NCBI RefSeq assembly: GCF_001040945.1
Contig: NZ_CP011930.1
Location: 3,405,021-3,469,020, forward strand
Direction: 5' to 3'
DNA length: 64,000 bases
DNA from: Herbaspirillum seropedicae
GTDB taxonomy: Bacteria > Pseudomonadota > Gammaproteobacteria > Burkholderiales > Burkholderiaceae_D
The notes beneath the pieces were generated by a model. The model searched no databases. It was not told the origin of the DNA and saw nothing but the letters and a program-made list of their open reading frames with translations. This document shows positions 35,903 through 46,513 of the stretch, in pieces; position 1 is the first letter of the stretch, and every line of letters starts with the position of its first letter. Position numbers and translations under genes: made by a program.

Positions 35903-37528
35903 TCAGTCCTGCACCTTGAAGCGCGAGACGCCGTTGCGCAACTCATTGGAGACCACGTGCAATTCCTCGATGGCCTGGCTGGATTGCTGCAGGGATTCCA
36001 CGGTCTGCTGCGCGGCTTCGGACAACTGCACCAGCGCCTGGTTGATCTGTTCGGCGCTGTTGGCCTGGGCCTGCATGCCTTCGTTGACGATCTGGAAGCG
36101 CGGCGCCAGCGCCTGCACCTGGGCGATGATCTGCGAGAGCTGGCTGCCGGCCGTCTGCACGTCCTGCATGCCGCGCCGGACCTGGTCGGAGAACTTGTCC
36201 ATGCCCATCACGCCAGCGGCCACGGCGGACTGGATTTCCTTGACCATGACCTCGATGTCATAGGTGGCCACGGCCGTCTGGTCGGCCAGGCGGCGGATTT
36301 CGGTGGCCACCACCGAGAAGCCGCGCCCATGCTCGCCGGCCTTCTCGGCTTCGATGGCGGCGTTCAGCGACAGCAGGTTGGTCTGGTCCGCCACTTTGGT
36401 GATGGTGGTGACGACCTGGTTGATGTTGCCGGCCTTCTCGTTGAGGATGGCCAGCTTGGCGCTGACCGAACCGGCTGCGTCCATGACGTTCTGCATGGTG
36501 TCTTCCATGCGCGTCAAGCCCGCCTGTCCATTGCCGGCCAGGGCGGAGGTCTGCTCGGAGACTACCGACACCTCGTTCATGGTGCGCACCAGGTCGCGCG
36601 AGGTGGAATGGATCTCGCGCGAGGTCGCGCCGATCTCGGTGGTGGTAGCGGCGGTTTCGGCGGCGGTGGCCTGCTGCTGGCGGGCGGTGGCGGCGATCTC
36701 GGTGACCGAGGTGGCCACCCGCGCCGAGGACTTCTGCGCCTGCGAGACCAGCGCGGTCAGCTCATCGGTCATGCGGTCGAAACCGCTGCCGAGGTGGCCG
36801 AACTCGTCATTGCGATCCAGCGCCACCCGGCGCGAGAAATCGCCCGAACGCATGTAGTCGAGGATGCCCATGAGCTTCTGCAGCGGCTCGTTGATGGCGC
36901 GCATCAGGAAGAAGCCGCATACCAGCGCCGCCAGCAGGGCCGCCATGAGCGAGCTGAGCATGGCGAACTGGGCCGAGGTGACAGCGTCGTTGATGCGGCT
37001 GGCAGCGTCATCGGCAATGCTCTTGTTGGTATCGACCATGCGCTGGGTCAGCTGGTAACCCTGGCGCCACTGCGGCCGGATCTGTTCATTGAACATCTTG
37101 TCGATGGGAGCGCGCTGGCTGAAATCCATCTTCAGGACTTCGCTGATCATGGCGCGGTACTTCTGGCGCGTTTCCTTGAACTGATCGAAGAGCTTGCGAT
37201 CGCTATCGCTGAAGATGGTCTTGTCGTAGTCTTCCTGCAGGCGGTCCAGACGCTCGCCATTGCGGCGCAACAGGGCCAGGTCGGCCTGGCGTTCGGCTTC
37301 GTTGGTGTCGATCTGGGCGATCTGCTGGCTCATCAGCAGGTTTTCGTACCAGGCGGCATTGATCATGGTGCTGTAGTACAGTCCCGGCGTGGAATCCTGG
37401 CGCAGCGCAGTGGCGCCGTTCTCGATACGGCCCAGGTTGACGGCGGAAATCCCGGCCATCAAGGCCATCAGCAGCAAGATGAGGGCAAAGCTCCCCAGGA
37501 TGCGTTGTTTGATCGTCCAGTTCTTCAT
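35903..37528 (-). CDS. wspA: Methyl-accepting surface sensor WspA
   Basis: A 541-residue chemoreceptor-like protein: TM1 at about residues 10-30, a periplasmic four-helix domain to about 187, TM2 at 188-209, then HAMP and a signalling domain with the hairpin tip near 380-405 ([18 protein letters not shown]). WspA detects contact with surfaces and starts the Wsp relay. It heads the operon, 13 bp before wspB. The 250 bp upstream is AT-rich and must hold the promoter. Confidence 0.95.
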   Translation of the reverse strand: MKNWTIKQRILGSFALILLLMALMAGISAVNLGRIENGATALRQDSTPGLYYSTMINAAWYENLLMSQQIAQIDTNEAERQADLALLRRNGERLDRLQEDYDKTIFSDSDRKLFDQFKETRQKYRAMISEVLKMDFSQRAPIDKMFNEQIRPQWRQGYQLTQRMVDTNKSIADDAASRINDAVTSAQFAMLSSLMAALLAALVCGFFLMRAINEPLQKLMGILDYMRSGDFSRRVALDRNDEFGHLGSGFDRMTDELTALVSQAQKSSARVATSVTEIAATARQQQATAAETAATTTEIGATSREIHSTSRDLVRTMNEVSVVSEQTSALAGNGQAGLTRMEDTMQNVMDAAGSVSAKLAILNEKAGNINQVVTTITKVADQTNLLSLNAAIEAEKAGEHGRGFSVVATEIRRLADQTAVATYDIEVMVKEIQSAVAAGVMGMDKFSDQVRRGMQDVQTAGSQLSQIIAQVQALAPRFQIVNEGMQAQANSAEQINQALVQLSEAAQQTVESLQQSSQAIEELHVVSNELRNGVSRFKVQD

Positions 37529-37634
37529 GCGCAGGATTCCCCCTTGGATGGAATGCACACCTCGGTGCGCGCATTAACTGGCGCGCACGCGGAAGCGTAC
37601 ATTTAGTTCTGTCTAGTAATACTTCGACATTATC

Positions 37635-37650
37635 ATTGAAATCTTTCAAT
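37635..37650. promoter_or_regulatory. Palindrome ATTGAAA-TC-TTTCAAT upstream of wspA
   Basis: Perfect 7-bp arms with a 2-bp centre, 107 bp before the wspA start in an AT-rich stretch. It may be an operator or part of the promoter (TTGAAA with a following GATAAT on the minus strand). Confidence 0.4.
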
Positions 37651-37703
37651 ATCACTATTATCCGCGCACAACTGAACAACGCTTCACCAAAATAACAAAA
37701 TGA

Positions 37704-37730
37704 CAACGGCGCCCGCTAGGGGCGCCGTTG
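37704..37730 (-). terminator. Rho-independent terminator of the small membrane-protein gene
   Basis: An 11-bp perfect stem, CAACGGCGCCC/GGGCGCCGTTG, with a 5-base loop, followed on the minus strand by TCATTTTGTTATTTT. It lies 48 bp past the stop codon and insulates the gene from wspA. Confidence 0.85.
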
Positions 37731-37777
37731 CTCAATGGATCGTGGACCGTGGATCGATGCGGAAAGGGGAAACCGGC

Positions 37778-38140
37778 TCAGGTGGGCATGGGCTTGTTGT
37801 CCTGCAGGTCGAGGAAGCCCTTGATCAGACGATAGGCCTTCCAGATCCAGGCCAGCGTGAAGACCAGCACGGCCAGCGGGATGCCGATGACGGTGAGCCA
37901 CAACGCGCCACCGGCGAACAGCCAGAACAGGTACCACCAGAAGGAGCGGATCTGCCAGCGGTGATGGCTGTAGAGGAAGGTGTCACGCACGTCCCCGCGC
38001 TTGAGGTAATTGACGATCAAGGGCAGCCAGGACAGCATGCCCAATGAAAACACCAGGCAGATGGCATGGGCCAGATAGAGCCACCAGACCAGGTCGCGGC
38101 CGGTCTGGGTCTGTGGATCGAATACCAGTTCCTGGTTCAT
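37778..38140 (-). CDS. DUF4870-like small membrane protein
   Basis: A 120-residue protein with three to four hydrophobic segments (LVWWLYLAHAICLVFSLG, FWWYLFWLFAGGALWLTVIG and a following run), separated by a charged loop (YLKRGDVRDTFLYSHHRWQI). The layout matches small DUF4870-type membrane proteins of unknown function. The ATG at 38140 gives MNQELV. It follows serB by 36 bp. Confidence 0.75.
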   Translation of the reverse strand: MNQELVFDPQTQTGRDLVWWLYLAHAICLVFSLGMLSWLPLIVNYLKRGDVRDTFLYSHHRWQIRSFWWYLFWLFAGGALWLTVIGIPLAVLVFTLAWIWKAYRLIKGFLDLQDNKPMPT

Positions 38141-38176
38141 TGCGTCTCCTGAAGTGAAGGAAAAGCCGCCCGACAA

Positions 38177-39061
38177 TCAGGCCAGCAGATTCAAGATGCC
38201 GTCCAATCCCACGAAATTCAAGCCCACGCTGGCTTGAGCCCGCACCACCGGCTTGGCGCGGAAGGCCACCGACAGGCCCGAGATACCCATCATCCGCAGA
38301 TCATTGGCGCCATCGCCCATGACGATGGCCTGGGTCGGCTCGGCGCCGATCTCGCGGCAGACACGCTCGACGGTAGCGCGCTTCTCGTCGGCATTGACGA
38401 TGCCGCCGACCACCTTGCCGGTGAGCTTGCCATCGACCACTTCCAGCGTATTGGCGTGGGTATAGTCCAGGTTCAGGCGCGCCTTCATGCGGTCGGTGAA
38501 GAAGGTGAAACCGCCCGAGACCAGCAAGGTCTTCAGGCCGGCGGCCTGCACCGCCTTGAGCATGTTTTCCGCCCCCGGCGACAATTGCAGGCGCTCGTCA
38601 TAGACGCGCTGCAGCGCGCCCGCATCCAGCCCCTTCAACAGCGCCACGCGGCGCGTGAGGCTTTCGTTGAACTCGATCTCGCCGCGCATGGCCGCTTCGG
38701 TGATCTCAGCCACCTGCGGCTTCAAGCCCTGCATGTCGGCGATCTCGTCGATGCATTCGATGGTGATGAGGGTCGAATCCATGTCCATGGCCACCAGGCG
38801 GAAGTCGGCCAGCTTGCGGTCTGCGTCGATGAAGGCGTAGTCCAGGCGCGCCTGCAGGCAGGCGGCGTCGACGCTGGCCTTGAGCGCCTCGTTCAGGCTC
38901 ACCCCGGCCACGCGCCAGACGTCGGCATCGGGCACGCGCGCATCGCTGATGCGTTCGACGTCGCCGCCCGCCAGTGCGGCGATGGCCTCGATGGCGGAAG
39001 AAGACACGGCGTGTTGCTTGGGGGCTTGCAGGATCAGGTTCATATTGTTCTGTTGATTCAT
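38177..39061 (-). CDS. serB: Phosphoserine phosphatase SerB
   Basis: A 294-residue HAD-family phosphatase. The catalytic motif is DMDSTL (Asp93, Asp95), with SGGFTFF and GDGANDLRMM later. It makes L-serine from phosphoserine. The first 85 residues are the N-terminal extension common in beta/gammaproteobacterial SerB. It starts at 39061, 41 bp after the mfd stop. Confidence 0.95.
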   Translation of the reverse strand: MNQQNNMNLILQAPKQHAVSSSAIEAIAALAGGDVERISDARVPDADVWRVAGVSLNEALKASVDAACLQARLDYAFIDADRKLADFRLVAMDMDSTLITIECIDEIADMQGLKPQVAEITEAAMRGEIEFNESLTRRVALLKGLDAGALQRVYDERLQLSPGAENMLKAVQAAGLKTLLVSGGFTFFTDRMKARLNLDYTHANTLEVVDGKLTGKVVGGIVNADEKRATVERVCREIGAEPTQAIVMGDGANDLRMMGISGLSVAFRAKPVVRAQASVGLNFVGLDGILNLLA

Positions 39062-39102
39062 TGATGCGGTTGGATTCGGTAATGCCTGGCCGGCACAGTG
39101 GC

Positions 39103-42100
39103 TCAGCCGGTGAGCGCCTTCATGGTCGCCTTGACCTGCTGCACGCGGGCATTCAGATCGGGCATGCTGGCCGTGATGCGCAGCTTGTCGGGACCGTTGA
39201 GCTTGACCTGGCGGTTCTTCTGCACCAGCTCGATGATGCGCATGGCGTCGATCGGCGGATTGGGAACGAACTGCAGCAGCGCCGCTTCCGAATGCGCATC
39301 GATCTTGATGATGCCCAGCGGCTTGGCGGCAATGCGCAGGCGATGCGTTTCGATGAGCGCCTTGGCCGCATCGGGCAGCTTGCCGAAGCGGTCGATCAGC
39401 TCTTCCTGCAAGGCATCAATGGCGTCGGACTTCTCGCAATTGGCCAGGCGCTTGTAGAGCGACAGCCGCTCATGCACATCGCCGCAGAAGTCATTGGGCA
39501 GCAGCGCCGGAGCGTGCAGGTTGATCTCGGTGGTGGTCGACAGCGGCGCAGCCAGGTCGGGCTCGCGGCCATCCTTCAGGGCGCGCACGGCTTCGTTCAA
39601 CATGTCGGAATACATCTGGAAACCGATCTCGTGGATCTCGCCCGATTGATGATCGCCCAGCACTTCGCCAGCGCCGCGGATTTCCAGGTCATGCATGGCC
39701 AGATAGAAGCCGCTGCCCAGTTCCTCCATCTGCTGGATCGCCTCCAGCCGGCGCTGCGCCTGCTTGGACAGGCCCTGCACATCCTGCACCAGCAGGTAGG
39801 CATAGGCCTGGTGATGCGAGCGCCCCACCCGGCCGCGCAACTGGTGCAGCTGCGCCAGGCCGAACTTGTCGGCGCGATGCATGATGATGGTGTTGGCGGT
39901 GGGCACGTCGATGCCGGTCTCGATGATGGTGGTGCAGAGCAGGATGTTGAAGCGCTGCGCCACGAAGTCGCGCATCACCTTTTCCAGGTCGCGCTCGTGC
40001 ATCTGGCCGTGCGCCACGCCGATGCGCGCTTCCGGCAGCAACTGTTCCAGCGCGGCCTTGCGGTTGGCGATGGTTTCCACTTCGTTGTGCAGGAAATAGA
40101 CCTGGCCGCCGCGCTTCAATTCGCGCAGGCAGGCTTCGCGGATGGTCGACTCCTGCTCGGCACGCACGAAGGTCTTGATGGCCAGGCGCTTCTGCGGCGC
40201 GGTAGCGATCACCGAGAAATCGCGCAGCCCTTCCAGGGCCATGCCCAGGGTACGCGGGATGGGCGTGGCGGTCAGCGTCAAGACATCGACCTCGGCGCGC
40301 AGCGACTTCAGGGCTTCCTTCTGGCGCACGCCGAAACGGTGTTCTTCATCGATGATGACCAGGCCCAGGCGCGAGAACTTCACTTCATCGGAGAGCAGCT
40401 TGTGGGTGCCGATGACGATATCGATGGTGCCATCGCCCAGGCCCTTGATGGCCTGCGTGACTTCCTTGCCAGTGCGGAAGCGCGACAGTTCGGCGATCTT
40501 GACCGGCCAGTTGGCGAAACGATCAGCGAAGGTGGCGGCATGCTGTTCGGCCAGCAGCGTGGTGGGGGCCAGGATGGCGACCTGCTTGCCGCCCATCACC
40601 GCCACGAAGGCGGCGCGCAAGGCCACTTCGGTCTTGCCGAAGCCGACGTCGCCGCAGATGAGGCGATCCATGGGCTTGCCGCCGGTCATGTCCTTGATGA
40701 CGGCATTGATGGCGGCGGCCTGGTCGGCGGTTTCTTCGAAGCCGAAACTGTCGGCGAAGGCTTCATAGTCATGCGCCGAATACTGGAAGGCATGCCCCTG
40801 GCGCAATGCGCGGCGGGCATACAGGTTCAGCAGTTCGGCGGCGGTATCGCGCACCTGCTGGGCGGCCTTGCGCTTGGCCTTTTCCCACTGGCCTGAGCCG
40901 AGTGCGTGCAGCGGTGCGTCTTCCGGCGAAGCGCCGGAGTAACGCGAGATCACATGCAGTTGCGATACCGGCACGTAGAGCTTGGTCTCCTTGGCGTATT
41001 CCAGATGCAGGAATTCGGTCTCGCCCTCGCCCAGGTCCATGCTGACCAGGCCCATGTAGCGGCCGATACCGTGGCTGCTGTGGACCACCGGGTCGCCGAT
41101 CTTCAGTTCCGACAGGTCGCGCACCATGTATTCCACATCGGTGGCGGCCTGCTGCTTGCGACTGCCGACCCGGCGGCCACTGCCAGCGTACAGTTCGGTC
41201 TCGGTCACCAGGGCCAGGCCAGCGGCGGTGACGAAGCCGGCATGCAGCGGCGCCACACCGAGCATCAGCGGCTCGTCGCTGGCAAGGAAGCCGTTCCAGT
41301 CCTCGCACAGGACTGGATGGAGGTCGTATTCGGCAAAGTATTGCTGCAGCGTTTCGCGTCGACCATTGCTCTCGGCGCAGATCAGCACGCGCTCGGCGCC
41401 CTTCAGCAAGAAGCTGCGCAGGTTGACCAGCGGGTCATCGGCGCGGCGGTTGACGGCGATGTTGGGCAGCGGGGCCGAGATGGCCGAGGGTGCATCGTCG
41501 GTCTTGAGCACCCAGCGGGCGTGGGGTTTCAGGAGCGTGAAGAAATCCTCATCGTCCAGATAGATGGCCTGCGGCTCCAGCACCGGGCGCTCGCGATCGG
41601 CATGGAGGAAATTCCAGCGCGAGCGGGTATCGCTCCAGAAGCGCTTGATGGCTTGCTCGATATCGCCCACGGTGGCGAACATGGCATTGGCCGGCAAGTA
41701 CTGGAACAGCGTAGCCGTCTCTTCGAAGAACAGCGGCAGGTAGTATTCGATACCCGCCGAGGCGATGCCGTTGCCGATGTCCTTGTAGATGGCCGAGCGC
41801 GACGGATCACCCTCGAACACTTCGCGCCAGCGATTGCGGAAGGCCAGGCGCGACGCCTCGTCCATGGGGAATTCGCGGCCCGGCAGCAGGCGCACTTCCG
41901 GCACGGGATAGAGCGAGCGCTGGGTATCGGCGTCGAAGGTACGGATGGTTTCGATGGTGTCGCCGAACAGGTCCAGGCGGTAAGGCAACACCGAGCCCAT
42001 CGGGAAGATGTCGATCAGGCCGCCGCGCACCGAGTATTCGCCGGGCGACATGACCTGGCCGACGTGGGTATAGCCGGCCAGGGTGAGCTGGGACTTCAGC

Positions 42101-42540
42101 TTGCCTTCGTCGAGCTTTTCACCCTGCTTGAAGAAGAAGGTATAGGCAGCCAGGAACTGCGGCGGCGCCATGCGCAGCAAGGCCGTCGTCGCGGGCACGA
42201 TGAGCAGGTCGCACTGGCCGGACTGCACTTCATAGAGCGTGGCCAGGCGCTCGGAGACCAGGTCCTGGTGCGGCGAGAAGGCATCGTAGGGCAGCGTTTC
42301 CCAATCCGGCAGCAGATGGCAGCGCAGACGCTCGCCCTCGCTGGGCTGGAACCACGGGATTTCGGCCAGCAGGCGCTGGGCATCGGTGGCCCCGGCCACC
42401 ACCACGGCCAGCATGCGGCCTTCGGCCTTCAGCGCCAGCGCGGCCTGGGCCAGCAGATAGGCATCGGCGGAACCGTGCACGGCAGGAGGCTGGAAACGGA
42501 TACCTGCCTTGGGCAGGCTTTTTTTCGGATCAAAAGACAT
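39103..42540 (-). CDS. mfd: Transcription-repair coupling factor Mfd
   Basis: A 1145-residue Mfd. The UvrB-like N-terminal part (IPWFQPSEGERLRCHLLPDWE and RGGLIDIFP), the RNA-polymerase-interacting domain, and the RecG-like helicase with Walker A GDVGFGKTEVALRAAF and the DEEH box. Mfd removes stalled RNA polymerase and recruits UvrA. The ATG at 42540 (MSFDPKK) gives the normal length. It is divergent from ispD. Confidence 0.97.
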   Translation of the reverse strand: MSFDPKKSLPKAGIRFQPPAVHGSADAYLLAQAALALKAEGRMLAVVVAGATDAQRLLAEIPWFQPSEGERLRCHLLPDWETLPYDAFSPHQDLVSERLATLYEVQSGQCDLLIVPATTALLRMAPPQFLAAYTFFFKQGEKLDEGKLKSQLTLAGYTHVGQVMSPGEYSVRGGLIDIFPMGSVLPYRLDLFGDTIETIRTFDADTQRSLYPVPEVRLLPGREFPMDEASRLAFRNRWREVFEGDPSRSAIYKDIGNGIASAGIEYYLPLFFEETATLFQYLPANAMFATVGDIEQAIKRFWSDTRSRWNFLHADRERPVLEPQAIYLDDEDFFTLLKPHARWVLKTDDAPSAISAPLPNIAVNRRADDPLVNLRSFLLKGAERVLICAESNGRRETLQQYFAEYDLHPVLCEDWNGFLASDEPLMLGVAPLHAGFVTAAGLALVTETELYAGSGRRVGSRKQQAATDVEYMVRDLSELKIGDPVVHSSHGIGRYMGLVSMDLGEGETEFLHLEYAKETKLYVPVSQLHVISRYSGASPEDAPLHALGSGQWEKAKRKAAQQVRDTAAELLNLYARRALRQGHAFQYSAHDYEAFADSFGFEETADQAAAINAVIKDMTGGKPMDRLICGDVGFGKTEVALRAAFVAVMGGKQVAILAPTTLLAEQHAATFADRFANWPVKIAELSRFRTGKEVTQAIKGLGDGTIDIVIGTHKLLSDEVKFSRLGLVIIDEEHRFGVRQKEALKSLRAEVDVLTLTATPIPRTLGMALEGLRDFSVIATAPQKRLAIKTFVRAEQESTIREACLRELKRGGQVYFLHNEVETIANRKAALEQLLPEARIGVAHGQMHERDLEKVMRDFVAQRFNILLCTTIIETGIDVPTANTIIMHRADKFGLAQLHQLRGRVGRSHHQAYAYLLVQDVQGLSKQAQRRLEAIQQMEELGSGFYLAMHDLEIRGAGEVLGDHQSGEIHEIGFQMYSDMLNEAVRALKDGREPDLAAPLSTTTEINLHAPALLPNDFCGDVHERLSLYKRLANCEKSDAIDALQEELIDRFGKLPDAAKALIETHRLRIAAKPLGIIKIDAHSEAALLQFVPNPPIDAMRIIELVQKNRQVKLNGPDKLRITASMPDLNARVQQVKATMKALTG

Positions 42541-42734
42541 CAGGATCGGGAGGATCGGCTTGGTTGGACTTGATTCGGGTACAGCAACGGCGCAGGCCCG
42601 GCGGCGGCCATGCTGGCAGCGCCGCAAAATGCCGGTCGCTTGCAAGGGATTGGCATTAGAATTCAGCCTCTCATTATAAACGAAGGCCCCATCGCAGACC
42701 GCCGCCAGGCGGGTGCCGGGGCCAGGTGCCTGGC

Positions 42735-43499
42735 ATGAACCCTTCGCCGTCCGCTTCTTCCCTGCCCCCTGCGCCGGCCTCGCCGCCGGCCCGCCATTTC
42801 GCGCTGATCCCCGCCGCCGGCGTGGGCGCGCGCATGGGAGGCCAGATCCCCAAGCAATACCTGCCGCTGGCCGGCCAGCCGATGCTGTTGCATGCGCTGC
42901 AGCGCTTCGCTGCCCATGCGCGCATTGCGCATACCTTCGTGGTGGTCAGTGCCGAAGATGGCTGGATAGACGCCCTGATGACGCCGGCCCTGCGGCAACG
43001 CGTGAGCATCCTCCGTGTCGGCGGGCCGACGCGCCAGGACAGCGTTTTCAATGGCTTGAACGCCCTGCGCGAGCAGCTCGCCGATGCCGACTGGGTGCTG
43101 GTGCACGATGCCGCCCGTCCCGGAGTGGATGCAGCGCTGATCGACAGGCTGCTCGACGCCCTCGCCCAGGATGAGGTTGGCGGCCTGCTGGCCTTGCCGG
43201 TGGTGGACACACTCAAGCGCGGGGACGGCGCCTCCTCCCCGCGCTCGCAGCAGACCGTGCCACGCGCCGGCCTGTGGGCCGCACAGACACCGCAGATGTT
43301 CCCCTACGCCCTGCTGCACCGCGCCCTGCGCCAGGCCCAGGAGCAAGGCCGGCTGGGCGAGATCACCGATGACGCCAGCGCCATCGAAATGCTGGGCCTG
43401 CGTCCGCGCCTGGTTGAAGGCAGCCCTCGCAATCTCAAGGTCACGCTGGCGCAGGACGCCGCGCTGGCCGAATTCTTCCTGAAAGGTCCCCATCCATGA
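42735..43499 (+). CDS. ispD: 2-C-methyl-D-erythritol 4-phosphate cytidylyltransferase IspD
   Basis: A 254-residue IspD. The nucleotide-binding motif reads [20 protein letters not shown], and later VHDAARPGV and QTPQMFPY. It makes CDP-methylerythritol in the MEP isoprenoid pathway. The ATG at 42735 is preferred to a GTG at 42726. A Pro/Ser-rich leader of about 20 residues precedes the core. It overlaps ispF by ATGA. Confidence 0.96.
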   Translation: MNPSPSASSLPPAPASPPARHFALIPAAGVGARMGGQIPKQYLPLAGQPMLLHALQRFAAHARIAHTFVVVSAEDGWIDALMTPALRQRVSILRVGGPTRQDSVFNGLNALREQLADADWVLVHDAARPGVDAALIDRLLDALAQDEVGGLLALPVVDTLKRGDGASSPRSQQTVPRAGLWAAQTPQMFPYALLHRALRQAQEQGRLGEITDDASAIEMLGLRPRLVEGSPRNLKVTLAQDAALAEFFLKGPHP

Positions 43500-43999
43500 G
43501 CCACCCCATTGCCTTCCGTATCGGCCAGGGCTATGACTGTCACGTCCTGGTCGAAGGCCGTCCGCTGATCCTGGGCGGCGTCACCATCCCGCACCATAAG
43601 GGCCTGCTGGGCCACTCGGACGCCGACGCCCTGCTGCACGCCATCACCGACGCCCTCTTCGGCGCGGCCGCGCTGGGCGACATCGGCCGCCATTTCCCCG
43701 ATACCGACCCGCAATTCAAGGGCGCCGATTCCCGCGTGCTGCTGCGCGAAGCCGGCAAACGCCTGGCGGCGGCGGGCTACCGGGTGGGCAATGTGGACGC
43801 CACCATCATCGCCCAGGCGCCCAAGATGGCCCCGCATATTGGCGCAATGGTGATCCACATTGCCGAAGACCTCGGAATTTCCCCTCAACAAGTCAACGTA
43901 AAGGCGAAAACCAACGAAAAAATGGGATTTTTGGGGCGAGAAGAAGGGATTGCCACCGAAGCAGTTGCACTCATCTACCGCCCAGATGAAGGAAATTAA
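43496..43999 (+). CDS. ispF: 2-C-methyl-D-erythritol 2,4-cyclodiphosphate synthase IspF
   Basis: A 167-residue IspF with metal ligands in GQGYDCHVL and [26 protein letters not shown]. It forms the cyclic diphosphate of the MEP pathway. It overlaps the ispD stop by four bases, the usual coupled pair. Confidence 0.97.
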   Translation: MSHPIAFRIGQGYDCHVLVEGRPLILGGVTIPHHKGLLGHSDADALLHAITDALFGAAALGDIGRHFPDTDPQFKGADSRVLLREAGKRLAAAGYRVGNVDATIIAQAPKMAPHIGAMVIHIAEDLGISPQQVNVKAKTNEKMGFLGREEGIATEAVALIYRPDEGN

Positions 44000-44000
44000 C

Positions 44001-44045
44001 GCGTAGGAAGTCGCCCGACAGCCCTGCGTAGGACAATGCCCGACA
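44001..44045. repeat. Imperfect 20-bp direct repeats after ispF
   Basis: GCGTAGGAAGTCGCCCGACA (44001-44020) and GCGTAGGACAATGCCCGACA (44026-44045) with a 25-bp period. They start directly behind the ispF stop. Confidence 0.7.
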
Positions 44046-44085
44046 CCCGCAAAGCCGCACCAGACAAGGGATTGCGGGCGGCTTT
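44046..44085 (+). terminator. Possible ispF terminator with two alternative stems
   Basis: AAAGCCGC pairs with GCGGCTTT (44051-44058, 44078-44085), and CCCGCAA with TTGCGGG (44046-44052, 44072-44078). The two stems exclude each other. There is only a short T-run, so termination is uncertain. Confidence 0.45.
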
Positions 44086-44172
44086 CTGCACCATCGGGCG
44101 GCATTGAGCGAAATCTAAAGCACCCGAAAAAGTCATTAAATATTTAAATTGAAGTTTCGTGCCGAAAATCTC

Positions 44173-44199
44173 TTGCATTCTCGATTTAATGAGTATAAT
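44173..44199 (+). promoter_or_regulatory. Candidate promoter of the cold-shock gene
   Basis: TTGCAT (44173-44178) and a consensus TATAAT (44194-44199) with a 15-bp spacer. The start would lie near 44206, giving a leader of about 105 bases. Such long leaders are usual for cold-shock genes. The short spacer is a reservation. Confidence 0.55.
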
Positions 44200-44311
44200 C
44201 GTCGCGTCGTTAGGATTCGAGCTGGTAGTGCGGTCATCTCGCTGTCATTCCTCCCGAGTAACGATAAAGAGCCGGGCGCAAGCCCCAATCAATTAAATTT
44301 AGGAGTCCGTA

Positions 44312-44518
44312 ATGGCAACTGGTACCGTCAAGTGGTTCAACGATGCAAAAGGTTTTGGTTTCATCACCCCCGATGAAGGCGGCGAAGATCTGTTCGCTCA
44401 CTTCTCCGCTATTCAATCGAATGGCTTCAAGTCGCTGAAGGAAAACCAACGCGTTTCCTTCGAAGTGACCACCGGCCCGAAGGGCAAGCAAGCTTCGAAC
44501 ATCGTTCCGGCTGCTTAA
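44312..44518 (+). CDS. Cold-shock protein (CspA family)
   Basis: A 68-residue single cold-shock domain with both RNA-binding motifs: KGFGFITPD (RNP1) and LFAHFSAI (RNP2). It binds single-stranded nucleic acids as a chaperone. A ribosome site AGGAG is 7 bp before the ATG. A strong terminator follows. Which paralogue it corresponds to cannot be said. Confidence 0.96.
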   Translation: MATGTVKWFNDAKGFGFITPDEGGEDLFAHFSAIQSNGFKSLKENQRVSFEVTTGPKGKQASNIVPAA

Positions 44519-44531
44519 GCTTTTCAAGCTA

Positions 44532-44563
44532 AAAAAAATCCCCGACCTGTCGGGGATTTTTTT
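44532..44563 (+). terminator. Terminator of the cold-shock gene
   Basis: A long A-rich/T-rich stem around ATCCCCGA/TCGGGGAT with a CCTG loop and a T-run, 14 bp past the stop. Confidence 0.93.
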
Positions 44564-44602
44564 CGTCTGCTGCTTTTGCAGTCCGCCCCGGCGCTACCAT
44601 GA

Positions 44603-44637
44603 AAAATCCCCGCCCTCTTGCGAGCGGCGGGGATTTT
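44603..44637 (-). terminator. Terminator of aceB
   Basis: AAAATCCCCGCC/GGCGGGGATTTT stem; on the minus strand a run of T follows. It lies 39 bp past the aceB stop. Its core resembles the csp terminator. Confidence 0.85.
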
Positions 44638-44675
44638 CATTCCTGCTGAAGTGAATCTGGAATCTCGAATCTGAA

Positions 44676-46262
44676 TCAGATTTCTTCGTACAGCGGCAGC
44701 GTCAGGAATTCGGCAAAGGTCTCGGAAGTGGACATCTCTTCGAAGATCTTGGCGGCGCGGTCATAGGTCGGGCCATCGCCTGCCACTTGCTTCACCTTGG
44801 CCAGCTCTTCCGGAATCATTGCACGGACCATGTCGGCCGTGACCTTGCGGCCATCTTCCAGATTGCCCTTGGCGCTGCGGATCCACTGCCACACCTGCGC
44901 ACGGCTGATCTCGGCGGTGGCCGCGTCTTCCATCAGGTTGTGGATGGGCACGCAGCCATTGCCGGCCAGCCAGGCGCCCAGGTAGTGGATGCCGACGTTG
45001 ATGTTGTAGCGCAGGCCAGCCTCGGTGATCGGCGTTTCCGGCTGGAAATTGAGCAGATCGGCGGCCTTCACGTCCACGTCCGGACGCTGCTTCTCGAACT
45101 GGTTGGGCTTGTCGCCCAGCACGGCGACGAATTCCTTCATGGACGCCTCGACCAGGCCCGGGTGCGCGACCCAACCGCCATCGTAGCCGTCGGTAGCATC
45201 ACGGCGCTTGTCGTTGATGATGCCTTGCATGGCGATGGCGTTCTTTTCCGGATCGTTCTTGATCGGGATCAGCGCGCTCATACCGCCGATGGCCGGGGCG
45301 CCGCGCTTGTGGCAGGTCTTCAGCAGCAGCAGCGCGTAGGCGCGCATGAAGGGCGAGGTCATGGTGACCTTGGCGCGGTCGGCCAGGCAGAAGTCCTTGT
45401 CGTTCTTGAACTTCTTGATGCAGGAGAAGATGTAGTCCCAACGGCCAGCGTTCAGGCCCGCGCTGTGCTCGCGCAGCTCGTACAGGATCTCTTCCATCTC
45501 GAAGGCAGCGGTGATGGTTTCGATCAGCACGGTCGCCTTGATGGTGCCTTGCGGCAGGCCGATTTCATTCTGCGCCATCACGAAGATGTCATTCCACAGA
45601 CGGGCTTCCAGGTGCGATTCCATCTTGGGCAGATAGAAGTACGGGCCAGCGCCGCGCGCCAGCTGTTCCTTGGCGTTGTGGAACAGGAACAGGGCGAAGT
45701 CGAAGATGCCGCCGGAGATACGCTTGCCATCCAGGGTCACGTGCTTCTCATCCAGGTGCCAGCCACGCGGGCGCACCACCAGGGTGGCGATCTTGTCGTT
45801 GAGCTTGTAGCTCTTGCCGTTCGATTCCAGCGAGATGGTGCGGCGGATCGCGTCATACAGGTTGATCTGGCCGCTGATCTGGTTATCCCACACCGGCGAG
45901 TTGGAATCCTCGAAGTCGGTCATGTAGCTGTCCGCACCCGAGTTGAAGGCATTGATGACCATCTTGCGCTCGACCGGGCCGGTGATTTCCACGCGGCGGC
46001 ACTTCAGCGCTTCGGGGATGGGGGCGATCTTCCAGTCGCCGGTGCGGATGGATTCGGTTTCCTTCAGGAAGTCGGGGCGCTCGCCGGCGTCCAGGCGCTT
46101 GACGCGCTCGGCGCGGGCGGCCAGCAGTTCCTGGCGACGGCCTTCGAAGGCGCGCGAAAGCTTGGCGACCAGCGACAGGGCTTCAAAGGTCAGGATGTTC
46201 TCGTAACCCGGCTTGATGTCGCCGGAGATTTCCATGCCGGTGGGCAGCTTCAGTTGCGTCAT
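44676..46262 (-). CDS. aceB: Malate synthase A
   Basis: A 528-residue malate synthase. Family signatures include [54 protein letters not shown] and DGGWVAHPG. It condenses glyoxylate with acetyl-CoA in the glyoxylate cycle. The length is that of the A isoform. The ATG at 46262 (MTQLKLP) was chosen; the upstream extension lacks support. It is divergent from a LysR gene 251 bp away, a likely regulator. Isocitrate lyase is not in this window. Confidence 0.96.
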   Translation of the reverse strand: MTQLKLPTGMEISGDIKPGYENILTFEALSLVAKLSRAFEGRRQELLAARAERVKRLDAGERPDFLKETESIRTGDWKIAPIPEALKCRRVEITGPVERKMVINAFNSGADSYMTDFEDSNSPVWDNQISGQINLYDAIRRTISLESNGKSYKLNDKIATLVVRPRGWHLDEKHVTLDGKRISGGIFDFALFLFHNAKEQLARGAGPYFYLPKMESHLEARLWNDIFVMAQNEIGLPQGTIKATVLIETITAAFEMEEILYELREHSAGLNAGRWDYIFSCIKKFKNDKDFCLADRAKVTMTSPFMRAYALLLLKTCHKRGAPAIGGMSALIPIKNDPEKNAIAMQGIINDKRRDATDGYDGGWVAHPGLVEASMKEFVAVLGDKPNQFEKQRPDVDVKAADLLNFQPETPITEAGLRYNINVGIHYLGAWLAGNGCVPIHNLMEDAATAEISRAQVWQWIRSAKGNLEDGRKVTADMVRAMIPEELAKVKQVAGDGPTYDRAAKIFEEMSTSETFAEFLTLPLYEEI

Positions 46263-46513
46263 GCTGGACTCCTCAAAAAGAAAGATGGACAGGTTGATCT
46301 TGTTTTCATGATTGTGCCTGAGTCGGTGCCGCTTTTTGCATCGCATCAGACACTTTATGTAAGCAGTATATTTAAACTAAATCGATATGAGTGAAAGCTT
46401 TTATCAATTTATCTTTGCGTTTTAGTCACAAGTGAGCCGATAATCTCCCTGCCCACCCAGCCAACACCGGTGCGGCTTTGCCGCCTATCTGGCGGCCTAT
46501 CGAGGAGACCCGC

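Larger units (their letters stand above)
44000..44311. other. ispF-csp intergenic region
   Basis: About 310 bp without a supported gene. It begins with two imperfect 20-bp direct repeats (44001-44045) and a pair of overlapping stems (44046-44085), and ends with the csp promoter and a long leader. Confidence 0.6.
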
